A stretch of DNA of 64,000 bases from Alteromonas sp047556435 (lineage in GTDB: Bacteria; Pseudomonadota; Gammaproteobacteria; Enterobacterales; Alteromonadaceae). Both the position numbers and the translations under genes were made by a program. The notes beneath the pieces are model-generated. The model was not told where the DNA came from. It made no database searches and worked only from the letters and a program-made list of their open reading frames with translations. Positions 16,537 through 26,180 of the stretch are shown here, piece by piece; position 1 is the first letter of the stretch, and each line of letters starts with the position of its first letter. The stretch is taken from the NCBI RefSeq assembly GCF_047556435.1, contig NZ_CP180210.1, forward strand, positions 186,001-250,000. Reading direction: 5' to 3'.

Positions 16537-17874
16537 ATGGCTGAACCGTTACCGGATCTCATTGAAGAGTTTGTTTCTGACGGAACGGGCGATGATCCTG
16601 CTGCCACACTCACCACGCTGGTAGGACAGGATGATGTGTATATTGCGACGCTGCTCGAATCGTTACCGGTTGAGCGTCGTATCGCCGTATGGGATGGCCT
16701 GCCCCGTGACCGTAAGCTTGATGTGCTGGTCGAAATGCGAAGCGACCCCCGTGAAATCCTGATTGATGTTGTACAGGATAATGAATGGGCTGCAATTTTC
16801 TCTGACATCGATGCAGAAGACTTACTTGAACTGTTGGACTCATTGCCAACCCGGCTGGTGGATTTAGCCTACGCTGCCCTGGATGCACAGCAGCAGGCAT
16901 TTTTCCGCGAGGCCACCGCGTTTAAAGACGATGAAGTAGGGCACTGGATAAGCCACGAACTGCTGGTGCTGCCGTTAAATGCCAAAGTGCGTGAAGGACT
17001 CAGGCTCATCCGTCGAAATGTGCCGCAACACTGCGACACGGTGTTTCTGGTGAATCGCTCGGGCCAGTTTTCTGCGGCGGTAAAACTCACTCGCTTATTT
17101 GGCGCGCCCGAACACGTGCCGCTGGTGGAGCTAACCGAAGAAAATATCCCGGTGTTAAAAGGTAACGATGAGAGCACCTCTGCCTCACTGCAGGTGCAGC
17201 GGTCAGGGTATGCGTCGTTGCCGGTTGTAGATGAAAACAACAAACTACTGGGCCGGCTGGAAATTCAGTCAGCTGGCGAGCTAATAAACGAGTTTTATGA
17301 GCGTCAGGTGATGGCATCCGCCGGTATGGATGAAGACGAGGATTTGTTCTCGCCAGTGGCGAAAAGTGCCCGAAACCGTGCTGTATGGCTGGGTATTAAT
17401 TTATTGACGGCTTTTCTGGCGTCATGGTTTATCGGTTTGTTTGAAGCCACCTTGCAACAGGTCGTGGCGTTAGCGGTGCTGATGCCGGTAGTGGCCAGTA
17501 TGGGCGGAATTGCCGGTAGTCAGACGCTCACCCTGATCGTGCGGGGGCTTGCGTTAGGGCAGGTGACCAGCGCCAACTTCCGGGCGCTGATGGTGAAAGA
17601 GCTGAAAGTCGGCGGCGTGAACGGCATCATCTGGGCCATGGTAATAGGTATAGTGGCCTACTTCTGGTTCACCGATGCCATATTGGGCATTGTGATATGT
17701 CTGGCGATCCTGGTGAATATTGTCAGCGCTGCTCTGGCCGGTGTGTTCTTGCCGGTTATTCTGGATAAGCTGAAAATCGATCCGGCCTTATCCGGCTCGG
17801 TGATTCTTACCACCGTGACAGACATTGTGGGCTTTGTTGCTTTCCTGGGGCTGGGAACACTGTTTTTACTGTAG
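16537..17874 (+). CDS. mgtE: magnesium transporter MgtE
   Basis: 445 residues from ATG 16537, with GGAGG 6 bases upstream (16526-16530); the open frame extends further back but without a ribosome site. An N-terminal helical MgtE_N domain (about 15-130) and a CBS pair (about 135-260) act as cytoplasmic Mg2+ sensors and gate. Five transmembrane helices lie at about 285-440. The pore motif reads VVASMGGIAGSQTLTL, with Ile where many MgtE proteins have Asn; this appears in a gammaproteobacterial subgroup. It occupies the place that corA holds near rarD in E. coli. Confidence 0.92.
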   Translation: MAEPLPDLIEEFVSDGTGDDPAATLTTLVGQDDVYIATLLESLPVERRIAVWDGLPRDRKLDVLVEMRSDPREILIDVVQDNEWAAIFSDIDAEDLLELLDSLPTRLVDLAYAALDAQQQAFFREATAFKDDEVGHWISHELLVLPLNAKVREGLRLIRRNVPQHCDTVFLVNRSGQFSAAVKLTRLFGAPEHVPLVELTEENIPVLKGNDESTSASLQVQRSGYASLPVVDENNKLLGRLEIQSAGELINEFYERQVMASAGMDEDEDLFSPVAKSARNRAVWLGINLLTAFLASWFIGLFEATLQQVVALAVLMPVVASMGGIAGSQTLTLIVRGLALGQVTSANFRALMVKELKVGGVNGIIWAMVIGIVAYFWFTDAILGIVICLAILVNIVSAALAGVFLPVILDKLKIDPALSGSVILTTVTDIVGFVAFLGLGTLFLL

Positions 17875-18183
17875 CGACCATAAACGTGATAACCGGCGTG
17901 ATGCATTCGCACGCGCCGCCGACAGATAGTTTATGGAAGTGTTATTCCGCCAGCCAACAGGACTCTGAATTCTGTCGTTAGTGCTGCGCTGCAAGCCTGC
18001 TTTTTCCACCGTAGTTTGCGGATAGCGCTAACTAAGCACAATAAATGGGGCCCCAGGCGCGGAAAACGCCAGTACAGCCTTTTGTGAATTCGTCCTGTTA
18101 CTATGGCTAATAACGAATTCGTATTGCCCGGCGAGCTGTAATTTCAGACAATGCCGCCCAGAAATTAAGTACCCGGAATCATC
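17875..18183. other. 309-bp intergenic region with an inverted repeat
   Basis: No gene seen. It contains GAATTCGT (18086-18093) and its perfect complement ACGAATTC (18113-18120) separated by 19 bases, about 65 bp ahead of rarD. This is the spacing of an operator or a looped leader. Confidence 0.4.
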
Positions 18184-19107
18184 GTGAGTCAGGATCAGGA
18201 AGCGTTAAAGCGAACCCAGGTTGGGGTGATGTGCGCAATCGCCGCATATACCATGTGGGGTATTGCACCACTGTATTTCAAGCAATTGCAAATTATGCCA
18301 GCGATGGACGTGTTGCTGCACCGGGTGGTGTGGTCGGCGCTCATTCTGGTTGGCCTGATAGCGGGTAAGCGCCAGTGGGGCAAGGTGAAGGCAGCACTGC
18401 GCTCACGTAAAGTGATGCTGATTCTGTTTGCTGCGGGCATTTTGCTCGGGGCGAACTGGTTGCTGTTCATCTGGGCAATCAATAACGATCATATTCTTGA
18501 TGCCAGTCTTGGCTATTATATTAACCCCTTACTGAATATCTTTTTTGGACGACTGTTCCTGCAGGAGCGTCTGCGGCTGTTTCAGAAAGTCGCGGTATTG
18601 CTGGCTATTGCGGGCGTGTCTATTCTGATTTTTTCATATGGGCAGGTACCGTGGATAGCGCTGGTACTGGCAACCAGCTTCAGTATTTATGGGTTATTAC
18701 GTAAGCAGGTGGCGGTCGACTCCTTGCCCGGGCTTTTCATTGAAACGCTGATGATGCTGCCGTTTGCCCTGATTTACTGGGTGTTCTTTGCCTCCGAATA
18801 CAGCAACATGCTTACTAACGACATGTCTCTGAACCTGTGGCTGCTTGCAGCCGGTATTGTGACAACCGCGCCACTGCTATGTTTTACCGCGGCAGCCCGG
18901 CGGATAATGTACTCCACACTGGGCTTTTTCCAGTATATCGGGCCCACGCTGATGTTCTTTCTGGCGGTGTATCTGTATGGAGAACCGCTGGAGGAGGCGC
19001 GCTTGGTGACGTTTGGTTTCGTATGGACGGCGCTGGCGATTTTCTCATTTGACTCATTGCGCGCCTATCGTATTCAGCGCCGGGTACGATACGCTGCCCC
19101 TGAGTAG
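18184..19107 (+). CDS. rarD: EamA-family transporter RarD
   Basis: 307 residues, GTG start. Ten hydrophobic segments form two EamA repeats, typical of drug/metabolite transporters. The N-terminus (QVGVMCAIAAYTMWGIAPLYFK) and the centre (LLGANWLLFIWAINNDHILDASLGYYINPL) match RarD. E. coli RarD is named for chloramphenicol sensitivity, but its substrate is not established. The location near yigI and recQ agrees with E. coli. About 80 bp separate its stop from the convergent response-regulator gene. Confidence 0.92.
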   Translation: MSQDQEALKRTQVGVMCAIAAYTMWGIAPLYFKQLQIMPAMDVLLHRVVWSALILVGLIAGKRQWGKVKAALRSRKVMLILFAAGILLGANWLLFIWAINNDHILDASLGYYINPLLNIFFGRLFLQERLRLFQKVAVLLAIAGVSILIFSYGQVPWIALVLATSFSIYGLLRKQVAVDSLPGLFIETLMMLPFALIYWVFFASEYSNMLTNDMSLNLWLLAAGIVTTAPLLCFTAAARRIMYSTLGFFQYIGPTLMFFLAVYLYGEPLEEARLVTFGFVWTALAIFSFDSLRAYRIQRRVRYAAPE

Positions 19108-19186
19108 TGAAGTCCCCCCGGTACATGACTTTCGCAATGCCTGTTGCCCACTGCAACTGGCATTGCGACAGCGCAGACTAAGCAGA

Positions 19187-20431
19187 TTAGTCGCCGGCGC
19201 AGACCTGATTCCGGCCCTTTTGCTTCGCCTGATACAGCAAGCGGTCAGCTTCTGTCAGCAGCGCTTCAATATTGTTTGCGCGATGGTAAGTCAGCCCGAT
19301 ACTCACCGTGATGTTAATCGACGTTTCGGTGTCTATTGCAACAGGCAGCATAGCCACCTTATCGCGAAATGCCTCCATACGCTGATATGCGATATCTGGC
19401 GAAACGCCGGGCAGGTAAACGCAAAACTCCTCACCCCCAAAGCGCGCAACCACCACATCTTCAAAGGCACTGGCGATCACCCCGCCAACGGTTTTTAACA
19501 CGGCATCACCGGCATCATGTCCGTAAGTATCATTAACCTGCTTAAAATGGTCTAAATCCAGCAATGCCAGGGCCTGTACGGCGGGCAGGCTTTTGTAGCC
19601 CAGGTTCACAGCATAGAAGAAATGGCGGCGATTCGGCAGGCCAGTGAGGTAATCGGTATTGGCGGCTTTACGAATGGCTTCCACGTTTTCGATTAACTCG
19701 ACGTTTTGCATAATCCGACATAAAAATTCTTCATGGCAGAATGGCTGACGCAAAAAGTCATTTGCGCCACTTTTGATAAAATGCGCAGACAGCAATGTAC
19801 TGTCGCCATCGGCGATGCCAATGATGGCCAGCTCTTCTTTAGAGAATACCTTACGCAAGTTTGCAATAAATCGGGTGCCGGACTCGTCCGGAAGCGCACT
19901 GTCGGTGATCACCAGTTTAATATTGGGATGTTCGGCCAGCGCCATCATCGCTTCTTTTCCGGTGGCAGCCTGTATAGTCGCGAAATTGTGCCGCTGCAGT
20001 AATGATGTCATGAACGTGCGCGGCGTGCGCTTTGGGTGAACAACCAGAACACCAATTTGTTTATTTTTATCCAGCCTGGCAAGTAAGCGGGCGAGATAAT
20101 CATAAATCTGCGCGTTCTCTTTAGGGACATAGTCTACTACGTCACGCTCAAGAACAGCCTGACGTGTCGCAGCAGACACATCGTTAGTCACGGCTACCGT
20201 TGGCAAATACGCATTCACAGCAAAGTCGATCGCCTGACCTTTCGGCTCATCGGGCAACTGGTAGCCTACTACTGCACACAGAAATTCTTCCGGATTTGCC
20301 TGTTTGAATTTGTACTTAGCTTCGGTCAGAGAGCGGGCGCCCACTGGTTTTAGCCCAGCTTTGCGCACCAGTTTAGACATCAGTTCCAGGCTAACCTGAC
20401 TATCTTCTATGACCAGCACCTTTTGCTGCAT
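19187..20431 (-). CDS. double-receiver diguanylate cyclase with degenerate REC domains
   Basis: 414 residues. REC1 (about 3-118) has the acidic pair E9-D10 and K104, but Gly56 stands where the phospho-accepting Asp is expected (CAVVGYQLPD). REC2 (about 126-245) has that Asp (D177, VITDSALPD) but lacks the acidic pair (VVHPKR) and has Arg228 in place of Lys. The GGDEF domain (255-410) has an intact GGEEF at 332-336, so it should make c-di-GMP. No RxxD inhibitory site is present. The layout resembles PleD (REC-REC-GGDEF), but neither receiver is complete. It lies alone between rarD and uvrD. Confidence 0.9.
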   Translation of the reverse strand: MQQKVLVIEDSQVSLELMSKLVRKAGLKPVGARSLTEAKYKFKQANPEEFLCAVVGYQLPDEPKGQAIDFAVNAYLPTVAVTNDVSAATRQAVLERDVVDYVPKENAQIYDYLARLLARLDKNKQIGVLVVHPKRTPRTFMTSLLQRHNFATIQAATGKEAMMALAEHPNIKLVITDSALPDESGTRFIANLRKVFSKEELAIIGIADGDSTLLSAHFIKSGANDFLRQPFCHEEFLCRIMQNVELIENVEAIRKAANTDYLTGLPNRRHFFYAVNLGYKSLPAVQALALLDLDHFKQVNDTYGHDAGDAVLKTVGGVIASAFEDVVVARFGGEEFCVYLPGVSPDIAYQRMEAFRDKVAMLPVAIDTETSINITVSIGLTYHRANNIEALLTEADRLLYQAKQKGRNQVCAGD

Positions 20432-20478
20432 ACGCCCTAACGTCCTGCAATTCGGTGAATAATGGCTTTCACCTTCTT

Positions 20479-22650
20479 CTATAATGACTCTAGCTTAGCA
20501 TAGGCCAGTACAAGCCACTTACTTCCAAAGTCATCAAAGTTCACCTGCACCCGGGCATGATCGCCAGAGCCTTCATAATTGAGTACCACACCTTCCCCGA
20601 ATTTACGGTGCATCACTCGCTGACCTAGCTGAAAGCCGCTGTGTTCAAACGCTTCGTGAGACGCCGAACGAGAGAAGCGGTTGTGAACCGGTCGCGACAC
20701 CGTCGATTTAAGCCGCACTTCTTCCACACAACTATCGGGTATTTCACGTATAAATCGAGAGGCCGTGTGGTATTTGTCCTGCCCATACACACGGCGGGTT
20801 TCGGCATAGGTGATAAACAGCTTTTGCATCGCACGGGTCATGCCTACGTAACACAGGCGACGCTCTTCTTCCATTCTGCCCGGCTCATCGTTGGTCATCT
20901 GACTGGGGAACATGCCTTCCTCGACACCAGCCATAAATACCAGCGGAAACTCGAGTCCTTTAGCGGTATGAATGGTCATCATCTGCACGGCATCCTGGTC
21001 GGTATCGGCCTGCGTTTCGCCTGCCTCCAGTGAAGCATGGGCCAGAAACGCGGACAGCGGCGTCATTTCTTCGGCTTCTTCGGGCACAATGAACTGCTTA
21101 CACGCGGTAACCAGTTCTTCTAAGTTTTCCAGCCGCGCCTGCGCCTTTTCGCCGCGTTCTGCCTGATACATGGCATAAAGACCGGACTGTTTGATAGCAA
21201 TGTCGGCCTGTTCTTCCAGCGGTTCATCAAGCACCTTCTGCTCCATTTCAGTAATTAGCAGACAGAAGCTTTGCAAGGCATTCAGCGCCCGGCCTTTTAG
21301 CGCATTTTCGTTGATAAGCAGCTGTCCGGCCTGCCACATCGAGCAGTTGTTCGCCCGGGCGGCTTCACGGATTTGGGATAAGGTTTTCTCTCCGATACCC
21401 CGGCTTGGGGTATTTACCACACGCTCAAACGCAGCATCATCATGCGGATGGTTGATCATACGCAAATAGCCCAGCGCGTCCTTGATTTCCTGGCGTTCAA
21501 AAAAGCGCAGGCCGCCGTAGATGCGGTAAGCTATGGCTTCGTGGAGTAAGGCTTCTTCCAATACCCGCGACTGGGCATTGTTGCGGTATAAAATGGCGCT
21601 GTCTTTTAACGCGTTGCCTTCGTTCAGCCATTTCTTGATTTGCGAGACGATAAAGCGGGCTTCGTCCAATTCATTAAAGCCGGCATACACAGAGATAGGC
21701 TCGCCGTCGCTGCCATCGGTCCACAACTCCTTACCCAGCCGGCCCTGATTATTATCAATGACGGCATTGGCAGCATTCAGAATAGTCCCGGTGGAACGAT
21801 AGTTTTGCTCAAGACGGATTGTCGTTGGCTGTTCGAAATCTTTCAGAAAGTGTTGAATGTTATCCACATTCGCGCCACGCCAGCCGTAAATAGACTGATC
21901 GTCATCGCCCACTATCATGATGGAGTTGTTGTCAGTGTTACACAGCATGCGAAGCCATGCGTACTGGATGTTGTTGGTGTCCTGAAACTCGTCCACCAAC
22001 ACCGCGCGGAAACGACGCTGGTAATGAGCCAGCACGTCTGGATTTTTTGCCCATAGTTCGTGTGCGCGCAGCAACAGCTCGGCAAAATCTACCAGACCTG
22101 ACCGGTCACAGGCATCCTGATAGGCGGCGTAGATATCGCGCATCTTTTGCTGGATATGATCGCCATGGGTTTCAATATGTTGCGGGCGCAGGCCTTCGTC
22201 TTTATTGCCATTGATGTACCACTGTATTTGACGCGGTGCCCAGTGTTTTTCATCCAGGTTCATCGCTTTTAAAATGCGGCGAACCAGACGATACTGGTCG
22301 TCTGAGTCCAGTATCTGAAAATTTTCAGGCAAGCCGGCTTCGGCGTGATGGGCGCGTAATAAGCGGTGCGCAAGGCCGTGGAAAGTGCCAATCCACATGT
22401 TATGCAGACTGCGGCCCATAAGAGACTCAATACGACCGCGCATTTCCCGGGCTGCTTTGTTGGTGAACGTCACCGCCAGAATGGAAAAAGGCGCAATGTT
22501 CTCTACTTCCATCAGCCACGCAATACGGTGCACCAGTACCCGCGTTTTCCCACTTCCGGCACCAGCCAGAACCAGCATATTCGATTGTGGGGCCGCCACC
22601 GCTTCACGTTGTTTGTCGTTGAGATCGTCAAGCAGTAAAGATACATCCAT
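20479..22650 (-). CDS. uvrD: DNA helicase II UvrD
   Basis: 723 residues (E. coli 720). A superfamily 1 3'-5' helicase that removes UvrC-incised oligonucleotides and unwinds DNA in mismatch repair. Walker A is LAGAGSGKTRVLVHR, TFTNKAAREM is motif Ia and VDEFQDTNNIQY is motif II. IVGDDDQSIYGWRGA, TIHTAKGLEFPLVF and VGMTRAMQ follow. The C-terminal Tudor-like tail (RKFGEGVVLNYEG) binds partner proteins. A LexA box sits 57 bp upstream. Confidence 0.97.
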   Translation of the reverse strand: MDVSLLLDDLNDKQREAVAAPQSNMLVLAGAGSGKTRVLVHRIAWLMEVENIAPFSILAVTFTNKAAREMRGRIESLMGRSLHNMWIGTFHGLAHRLLRAHHAEAGLPENFQILDSDDQYRLVRRILKAMNLDEKHWAPRQIQWYINGNKDEGLRPQHIETHGDHIQQKMRDIYAAYQDACDRSGLVDFAELLLRAHELWAKNPDVLAHYQRRFRAVLVDEFQDTNNIQYAWLRMLCNTDNNSIMIVGDDDQSIYGWRGANVDNIQHFLKDFEQPTTIRLEQNYRSTGTILNAANAVIDNNQGRLGKELWTDGSDGEPISVYAGFNELDEARFIVSQIKKWLNEGNALKDSAILYRNNAQSRVLEEALLHEAIAYRIYGGLRFFERQEIKDALGYLRMINHPHDDAAFERVVNTPSRGIGEKTLSQIREAARANNCSMWQAGQLLINENALKGRALNALQSFCLLITEMEQKVLDEPLEEQADIAIKQSGLYAMYQAERGEKAQARLENLEELVTACKQFIVPEEAEEMTPLSAFLAHASLEAGETQADTDQDAVQMMTIHTAKGLEFPLVFMAGVEEGMFPSQMTNDEPGRMEEERRLCYVGMTRAMQKLFITYAETRRVYGQDKYHTASRFIREIPDSCVEEVRLKSTVSRPVHNRFSRSASHEAFEHSGFQLGQRVMHRKFGEGVVLNYEGSGDHARVQVNFDDFGSKWLVLAYAKLESL

Positions 22651-22958
22651 AGCGCGCGTTACCTGTGAGTCATGTTGTCAGCAAATCGGGCTATTATGCC
22701 AGCGAACTGTGAATTTATACAGGCTTGTGGCAGGATTTCTGGCACCTACGGATTAATACCGTCTTGGAATAGGCTAGTAAGAAATAATCCGTTAATGCTC
22801 TTGTGACTTGTTCTGCTCAGTCGCATGTTGTAATTATCAGTCTGTTACCAGATCTCGCGTCGTCAATCAGACATCGCAGCAAAGGTTATCTGGGCAAATG
22901 AATTTAATCATCCGGCAGTTTTACGATTGCCAGAGGTGTACGTATTTAGGAGTGTATT
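22651..22958. other. 308-bp divergent region between uvrD and the yhbW-like gene
   Basis: It contains the uvrD SOS box near its left end and an AGGAG ribosome site for the right-hand gene. Nothing else is recognised. Confidence 0.5.
22707..22722 (-). promoter_or_regulatory. LexA (SOS) box of uvrD
   Basis: CTG-TGAATTTATA-CAG: the CTG-N10-CAG gammaproteobacterial LexA pattern with an A/T-rich centre, 57 bp upstream of uvrD. uvrD is a known SOS gene in E. coli, so site and target agree. Confidence 0.85.
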
Positions 22959-23966
22959 ATGTCAAACCCCGTTCCTGTGTCGCTACTGGACCTTGCCCAT
23001 ATCGCTGAGGGTAAGACAGTCAGCGATGCGGTGGAGAAAAGCCAGGCGCTGGCATTAATTGCAGAGAAGCAAGGATTTAATCGGGTGTGGCTGGCCGAGC
23101 ATCATGGCATGCGAGGCGTGGCAAGTGCGGCGACAGCCGTGATGTTGGCCGGGATAGGTAAGGCGACAGACAAGATTCGAATTGGTGCCGGTGGCGTGAT
23201 GCTGCCAAATCACCCACCTATGGTGATTGCCGAACAGTTCGGTACGCTGGAAGCCATGTTTCCGGGACGTGTGGATCTTGGCCTTGGCCGCGCACCAGGT
23301 ACTGACATGGCAACCGCACGAGCGCTGCGTCGTGATATCGAAGAAGATGCCAGACGTTACCCCCAGGATATCGTCGAGTTGCAACACTATCTGGGTGACA
23401 ACGACAGTGAACGTGATGTGATTGCGATCCCCGGCAACGGCTCCCATGTGCCCCTGTGGCTGCTGGGGTCAAGCCTTTATTCGGCGCAGCTGGCAGCAAA
23501 AATGGGCCTGCCTTACGCGTTTGCATCGCATTTTGCTCCAGACTCGCTGATGGATGCAATAAGTCTTTATAAAGCGCACTTTCAGCCATCGGCACAGCTT
23601 GATAAGCCGTATGTGATGGCGGGAGCGATGGCGGTAATTGCCGACTCTGACGCGGAAGCAAAGCGCAGGCTGACTTCAGTACAACAGCAGTTTGGCAATT
23701 TGCGTCGCGGGGCGAATAAACCCATGCCCAAACCGGTTGAGGATATTCGTCTTGAGCTGAATGAAATGGAGATCCGTGGCGTAAATCACGCGCTTCGTTA
23801 TGCGGCGGTAGGCACGGCAGAGTCAGTTGAAGCGCAGCTTACAGAGTTTGTCGATGTTGCCGGAATTGATGAGCTTATTCTGTCGTTTCCGCTGCACGAT
23901 ACCGCAGCCACGTTTGAAAACGTGCAGGCTGTCGGCGATATGTCAGGACTATTGGTAAAACAGTAG
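22959..23966 (+). CDS. luciferase-like flavin monooxygenase, YhbW type
   Basis: 335 residues, the same length as E. coli YhbW. It aligns by eye through SLLDLAHIAEG, GFNRVWLAEHHGMRGVASAAT, GAGGVMLPNHPPMVIAEQFGTLEAMFPGRVDLGLGRAPG and PLWLLGSSLYSAQLAAKMGLPYAFASHFAPD. It belongs to the TIM-barrel bacterial-luciferase superfamily, which uses FMNH2 from a separate reductase. No reductase gene is adjacent and the substrate is unknown. AGGAG lies 10 bases before ATG 22959. Confidence 0.85.
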   Translation: MSNPVPVSLLDLAHIAEGKTVSDAVEKSQALALIAEKQGFNRVWLAEHHGMRGVASAATAVMLAGIGKATDKIRIGAGGVMLPNHPPMVIAEQFGTLEAMFPGRVDLGLGRAPGTDMATARALRRDIEEDARRYPQDIVELQHYLGDNDSERDVIAIPGNGSHVPLWLLGSSLYSAQLAAKMGLPYAFASHFAPDSLMDAISLYKAHFQPSAQLDKPYVMAGAMAVIADSDAEAKRRLTSVQQQFGNLRRGANKPMPKPVEDIRLELNEMEIRGVNHALRYAAVGTAESVEAQLTEFVDVAGIDELILSFPLHDTAATFENVQAVGDMSGLLVKQ

Positions 23967-24255
23967 TCGCCACTGGTGTGGTGATGTTGCTAGCCAGTTG
24001 AGCAGCAGAAAAAGCCCCATCAATTGGGACGGAGTGCTCGAGCGTGGCGCTAACCGGCTTACCCCTGTTGTCTGCGCCAGGCCAGACCCCGTCGGGTCAG
24101 GCAATGATGACTCCCCCTTCGTGTTGTAAAAGTAGGGATAAAGAGAAAAGAGGTACGTTTAGGCGCGCCATTACAATTTTTAACAGCTTTGTCTTTAGCC
24201 GCCATCTATAGTGTTTCCCTAACATTTATCGTGAGAACTTTACGGAGACTAAACT

Positions 24256-25005
24256 GTGGTTGCCCGACATCCTTTTTCCTTTATCAGCGTATTAGCCTGC
24301 ACGACTCTGGTTGCTTGTGGAGGTGGTGTTAAAGATTACTCCGACGAGCCAGTCGATCGCCCGCAGTCGGTCTCCTTTACTTTCGATGACAACGCTGATG
24401 ACTTCACCGCGTTTACTGTAGGCCACGATGTTGACAATGACGCGAATGCGGCGATTGACGTTGGTCTTCAGGTGATGCCATCACCTTTCGAATATCGTGA
24501 AGGGTTATTATTCCATTGGGATAACTATACGGCGGATATCAAAGGCGTAGCGCATCGTAACCTCGATATCATGACACCCGGAAATAACTATGAAGTAACA
24601 TTTGAGGTTGACCTTATTACGTACGTTTCCAGCGAGTGCGATGGTGATGAAGACAACCCCGCCACAGATGTAAAAGTCAAAGCCGGTCTGCTGAATCAAG
24701 AACCAGAGCGTACTATTGTTGAAAATACCTACCGGGTGAGTGTCCGTGACAGCCATGCGGCGGACCACTTAAGTGACGAAACCGTTCTGGTCGGCGACAT
24801 CGGTCTTGCAACACCGGAGTGCGAACTGGATCCGACAGCAGGTGTCTGGGAACGCAAAATCATTCGCAATGACGAGCAATACTTTTTCTCCTACTCCAGC
24901 GACAGTCAGGGTGGCCCGTGGGTTTATCTCTCTGTTGACTCACACTATGCAGGTGAAACGCAGGTGTATGTTGCTGACATGCGGGTGATTTACCGACAGC
25001 TGTAG
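24256..25005 (+). CDS. uncharacterised outer-membrane-type lipoprotein
   Basis: 249 residues, GTG start 9 bases after GGAGA. A lipoprotein signal ends in LVAC (Cys21), followed by GGGVKDYSDEP. Gly rather than Asp at +2 suggests export to the outer membrane. The mature part is acidic and beta-rich (SFTFDDNADDFTAF, YEVTFEVDLITYVSSECDGDED, GPWVYLSVDSHY). Two Cys in the middle (SSECDG and TPECEL) could form a disulfide. The layout suggests a carbohydrate-binding-like jelly roll, but I recognise no family. No partner gene is adjacent; a 250-bp leader precedes it. Confidence 0.7.
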   Translation: MVARHPFSFISVLACTTLVACGGGVKDYSDEPVDRPQSVSFTFDDNADDFTAFTVGHDVDNDANAAIDVGLQVMPSPFEYREGLLFHWDNYTADIKGVAHRNLDIMTPGNNYEVTFEVDLITYVSSECDGDEDNPATDVKVKAGLLNQEPERTIVENTYRVSVRDSHAADHLSDETVLVGDIGLATPECELDPTAGVWERKIIRNDEQYFFSYSSDSQGGPWVYLSVDSHYAGETQVYVADMRVIYRQL

Positions 25006-25248
25006 CCGGATCATCGTGCCGGATAGAGCCGATGCTGTGGTGGCTGCCTAATTTATGCGGACCACCTGCGCCGTCGACAATACCATGTGTAAACTGTCGC
25101 TCTGGGCTGCAACAGGCCACCCAGAGCTTTTCTGTAGACGTTAGAACGTCTATTCAGCAAGGTAGATGACACTTTGGAAGACGTTTGCCGCCCTTATTTT
25201 TTTCCTAATCGGAATTTATCCCTAGTTGATATCTTATCAGGAGGCAAA

Positions 25249-26061
25249 ATGACTGCATTGATGAACATGCCGGAACTGGGCGTGGGAACATTTCGACTGG
25301 AAGACCAGGCTTGCAATGACTCGGTCACGACAGCACTCGATATTGGTTTCAGACATATCGATACTGCTCAGATTTATGGTAATGAAGCCGCTGTGGGTAA
25401 AGCAATACAAGACAGCGATGTTAGTCGAAATTCGTTGTTTGTTACCACCAAGGTCTGGAATAACAAGCTTAATGTCAGAGAGTTTATTCCCAGCGTAAAG
25501 GAAAGCCTGGCGAAACTGCAGATGAACAGTGTGGATTTATTATTGATCCACTGGCCCTCACCGGCAAATGGTGAGCCGATGGAAGAATATCTCGGTGAGT
25601 TGGCGAAGGCAAAAAAGCAGGGCCTTACACGTAAAATAGGTGTTTCTAACTTCACTATCCATCATCTTGAGAAAGCTATCGCAATCCTGGGGGAAGGCGA
25701 AATTGCTACTAATCAGGTAGAGGTGCACCCTTATCTCATCAATGAAAAGCTGCGCAGTTATTGTAACGACAAGGGCATTCACGTTACCGCTTATATGCCT
25801 TTCGCGGTTGGAAAAGTATTACAGGACGATACCATTCAGGCCATTGCCCAGGCACATAATGTCTCTGCGGCTGAAGTGGTAATTGCGTGGGAACTGGCTC
25901 ATGGTATGGCTACCATCCCGTCGTCGACGAAACGGGAGCATCTGGAGACAAACTATAAGGGCTCTGAGTTGGTCTTGTCCGATGAAGAGGTAAGCAGGAT
26001 TGATGCCCTGAACAAAGGGGACCGACAGGCGACGCCTGACTTTGCACCAGACTGGGATTAA
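25249..26061 (+). CDS. dkgB: aldo/keto reductase, 2,5-diketo-D-gluconate reductase B type
   Basis: 270 residues from ATG 25249, with AGGAGG 5 bases upstream; the frame continues back but lacks homology there. The catalytic tetrad is D38, Y43, K68 and H101 (RHIDTAQIYGNEAAVG, TTKVW, LLIHWPSP). It follows E. coli DkgB closely, including KKQGLTRKIGVSNFTI, IPSSTKREHLETN and a C-terminal FAPDWD. NADPH-dependent reduction of small ketones and aldehydes such as methylglyoxal or 2,5-diketogluconate. It converges on a YafC-like LysR gene, its neighbour in E. coli as well. Confidence 0.88.
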   Translation: MTALMNMPELGVGTFRLEDQACNDSVTTALDIGFRHIDTAQIYGNEAAVGKAIQDSDVSRNSLFVTTKVWNNKLNVREFIPSVKESLAKLQMNSVDLLLIHWPSPANGEPMEEYLGELAKAKKQGLTRKIGVSNFTIHHLEKAIAILGEGEIATNQVEVHPYLINEKLRSYCNDKGIHVTAYMPFAVGKVLQDDTIQAIAQAHNVSAAEVVIAWELAHGMATIPSSTKREHLETNYKGSELVLSDEEVSRIDALNKGDRQATPDFAPDWD

Positions 26062-26117
26062 CCACAACAAGGCGGCACCAAGGTGTAACACGATTCATTG
26101 CGTGGTGTCTGATGTTG

Positions 26118-26132
26118 CTCACCTGAGGTGAG
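26118..26132. other. 15-base palindrome between dkgB and the LysR gene
   Basis: CTCACCT-G-AGGTGAG, a perfect dyad with a single central base. It is in the convergent intergenic space, so it is more likely a 3'-end element or protein site than a promoter operator. Confidence 0.4.
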
Positions 26133-26180
26133 GGCAGATGCGCGGATGTGTTCGTGGTGCCTGTGTTTGTGTTGATCTGG

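Noticed and set aside
17470..17530. Loss of the MgtE pore Asn (GGIAG instead of GGNAG)
   Set aside because: The Ile form recurs in related MgtE proteins as far as I recall, so it is probably a subgroup trait rather than an inactivating change.
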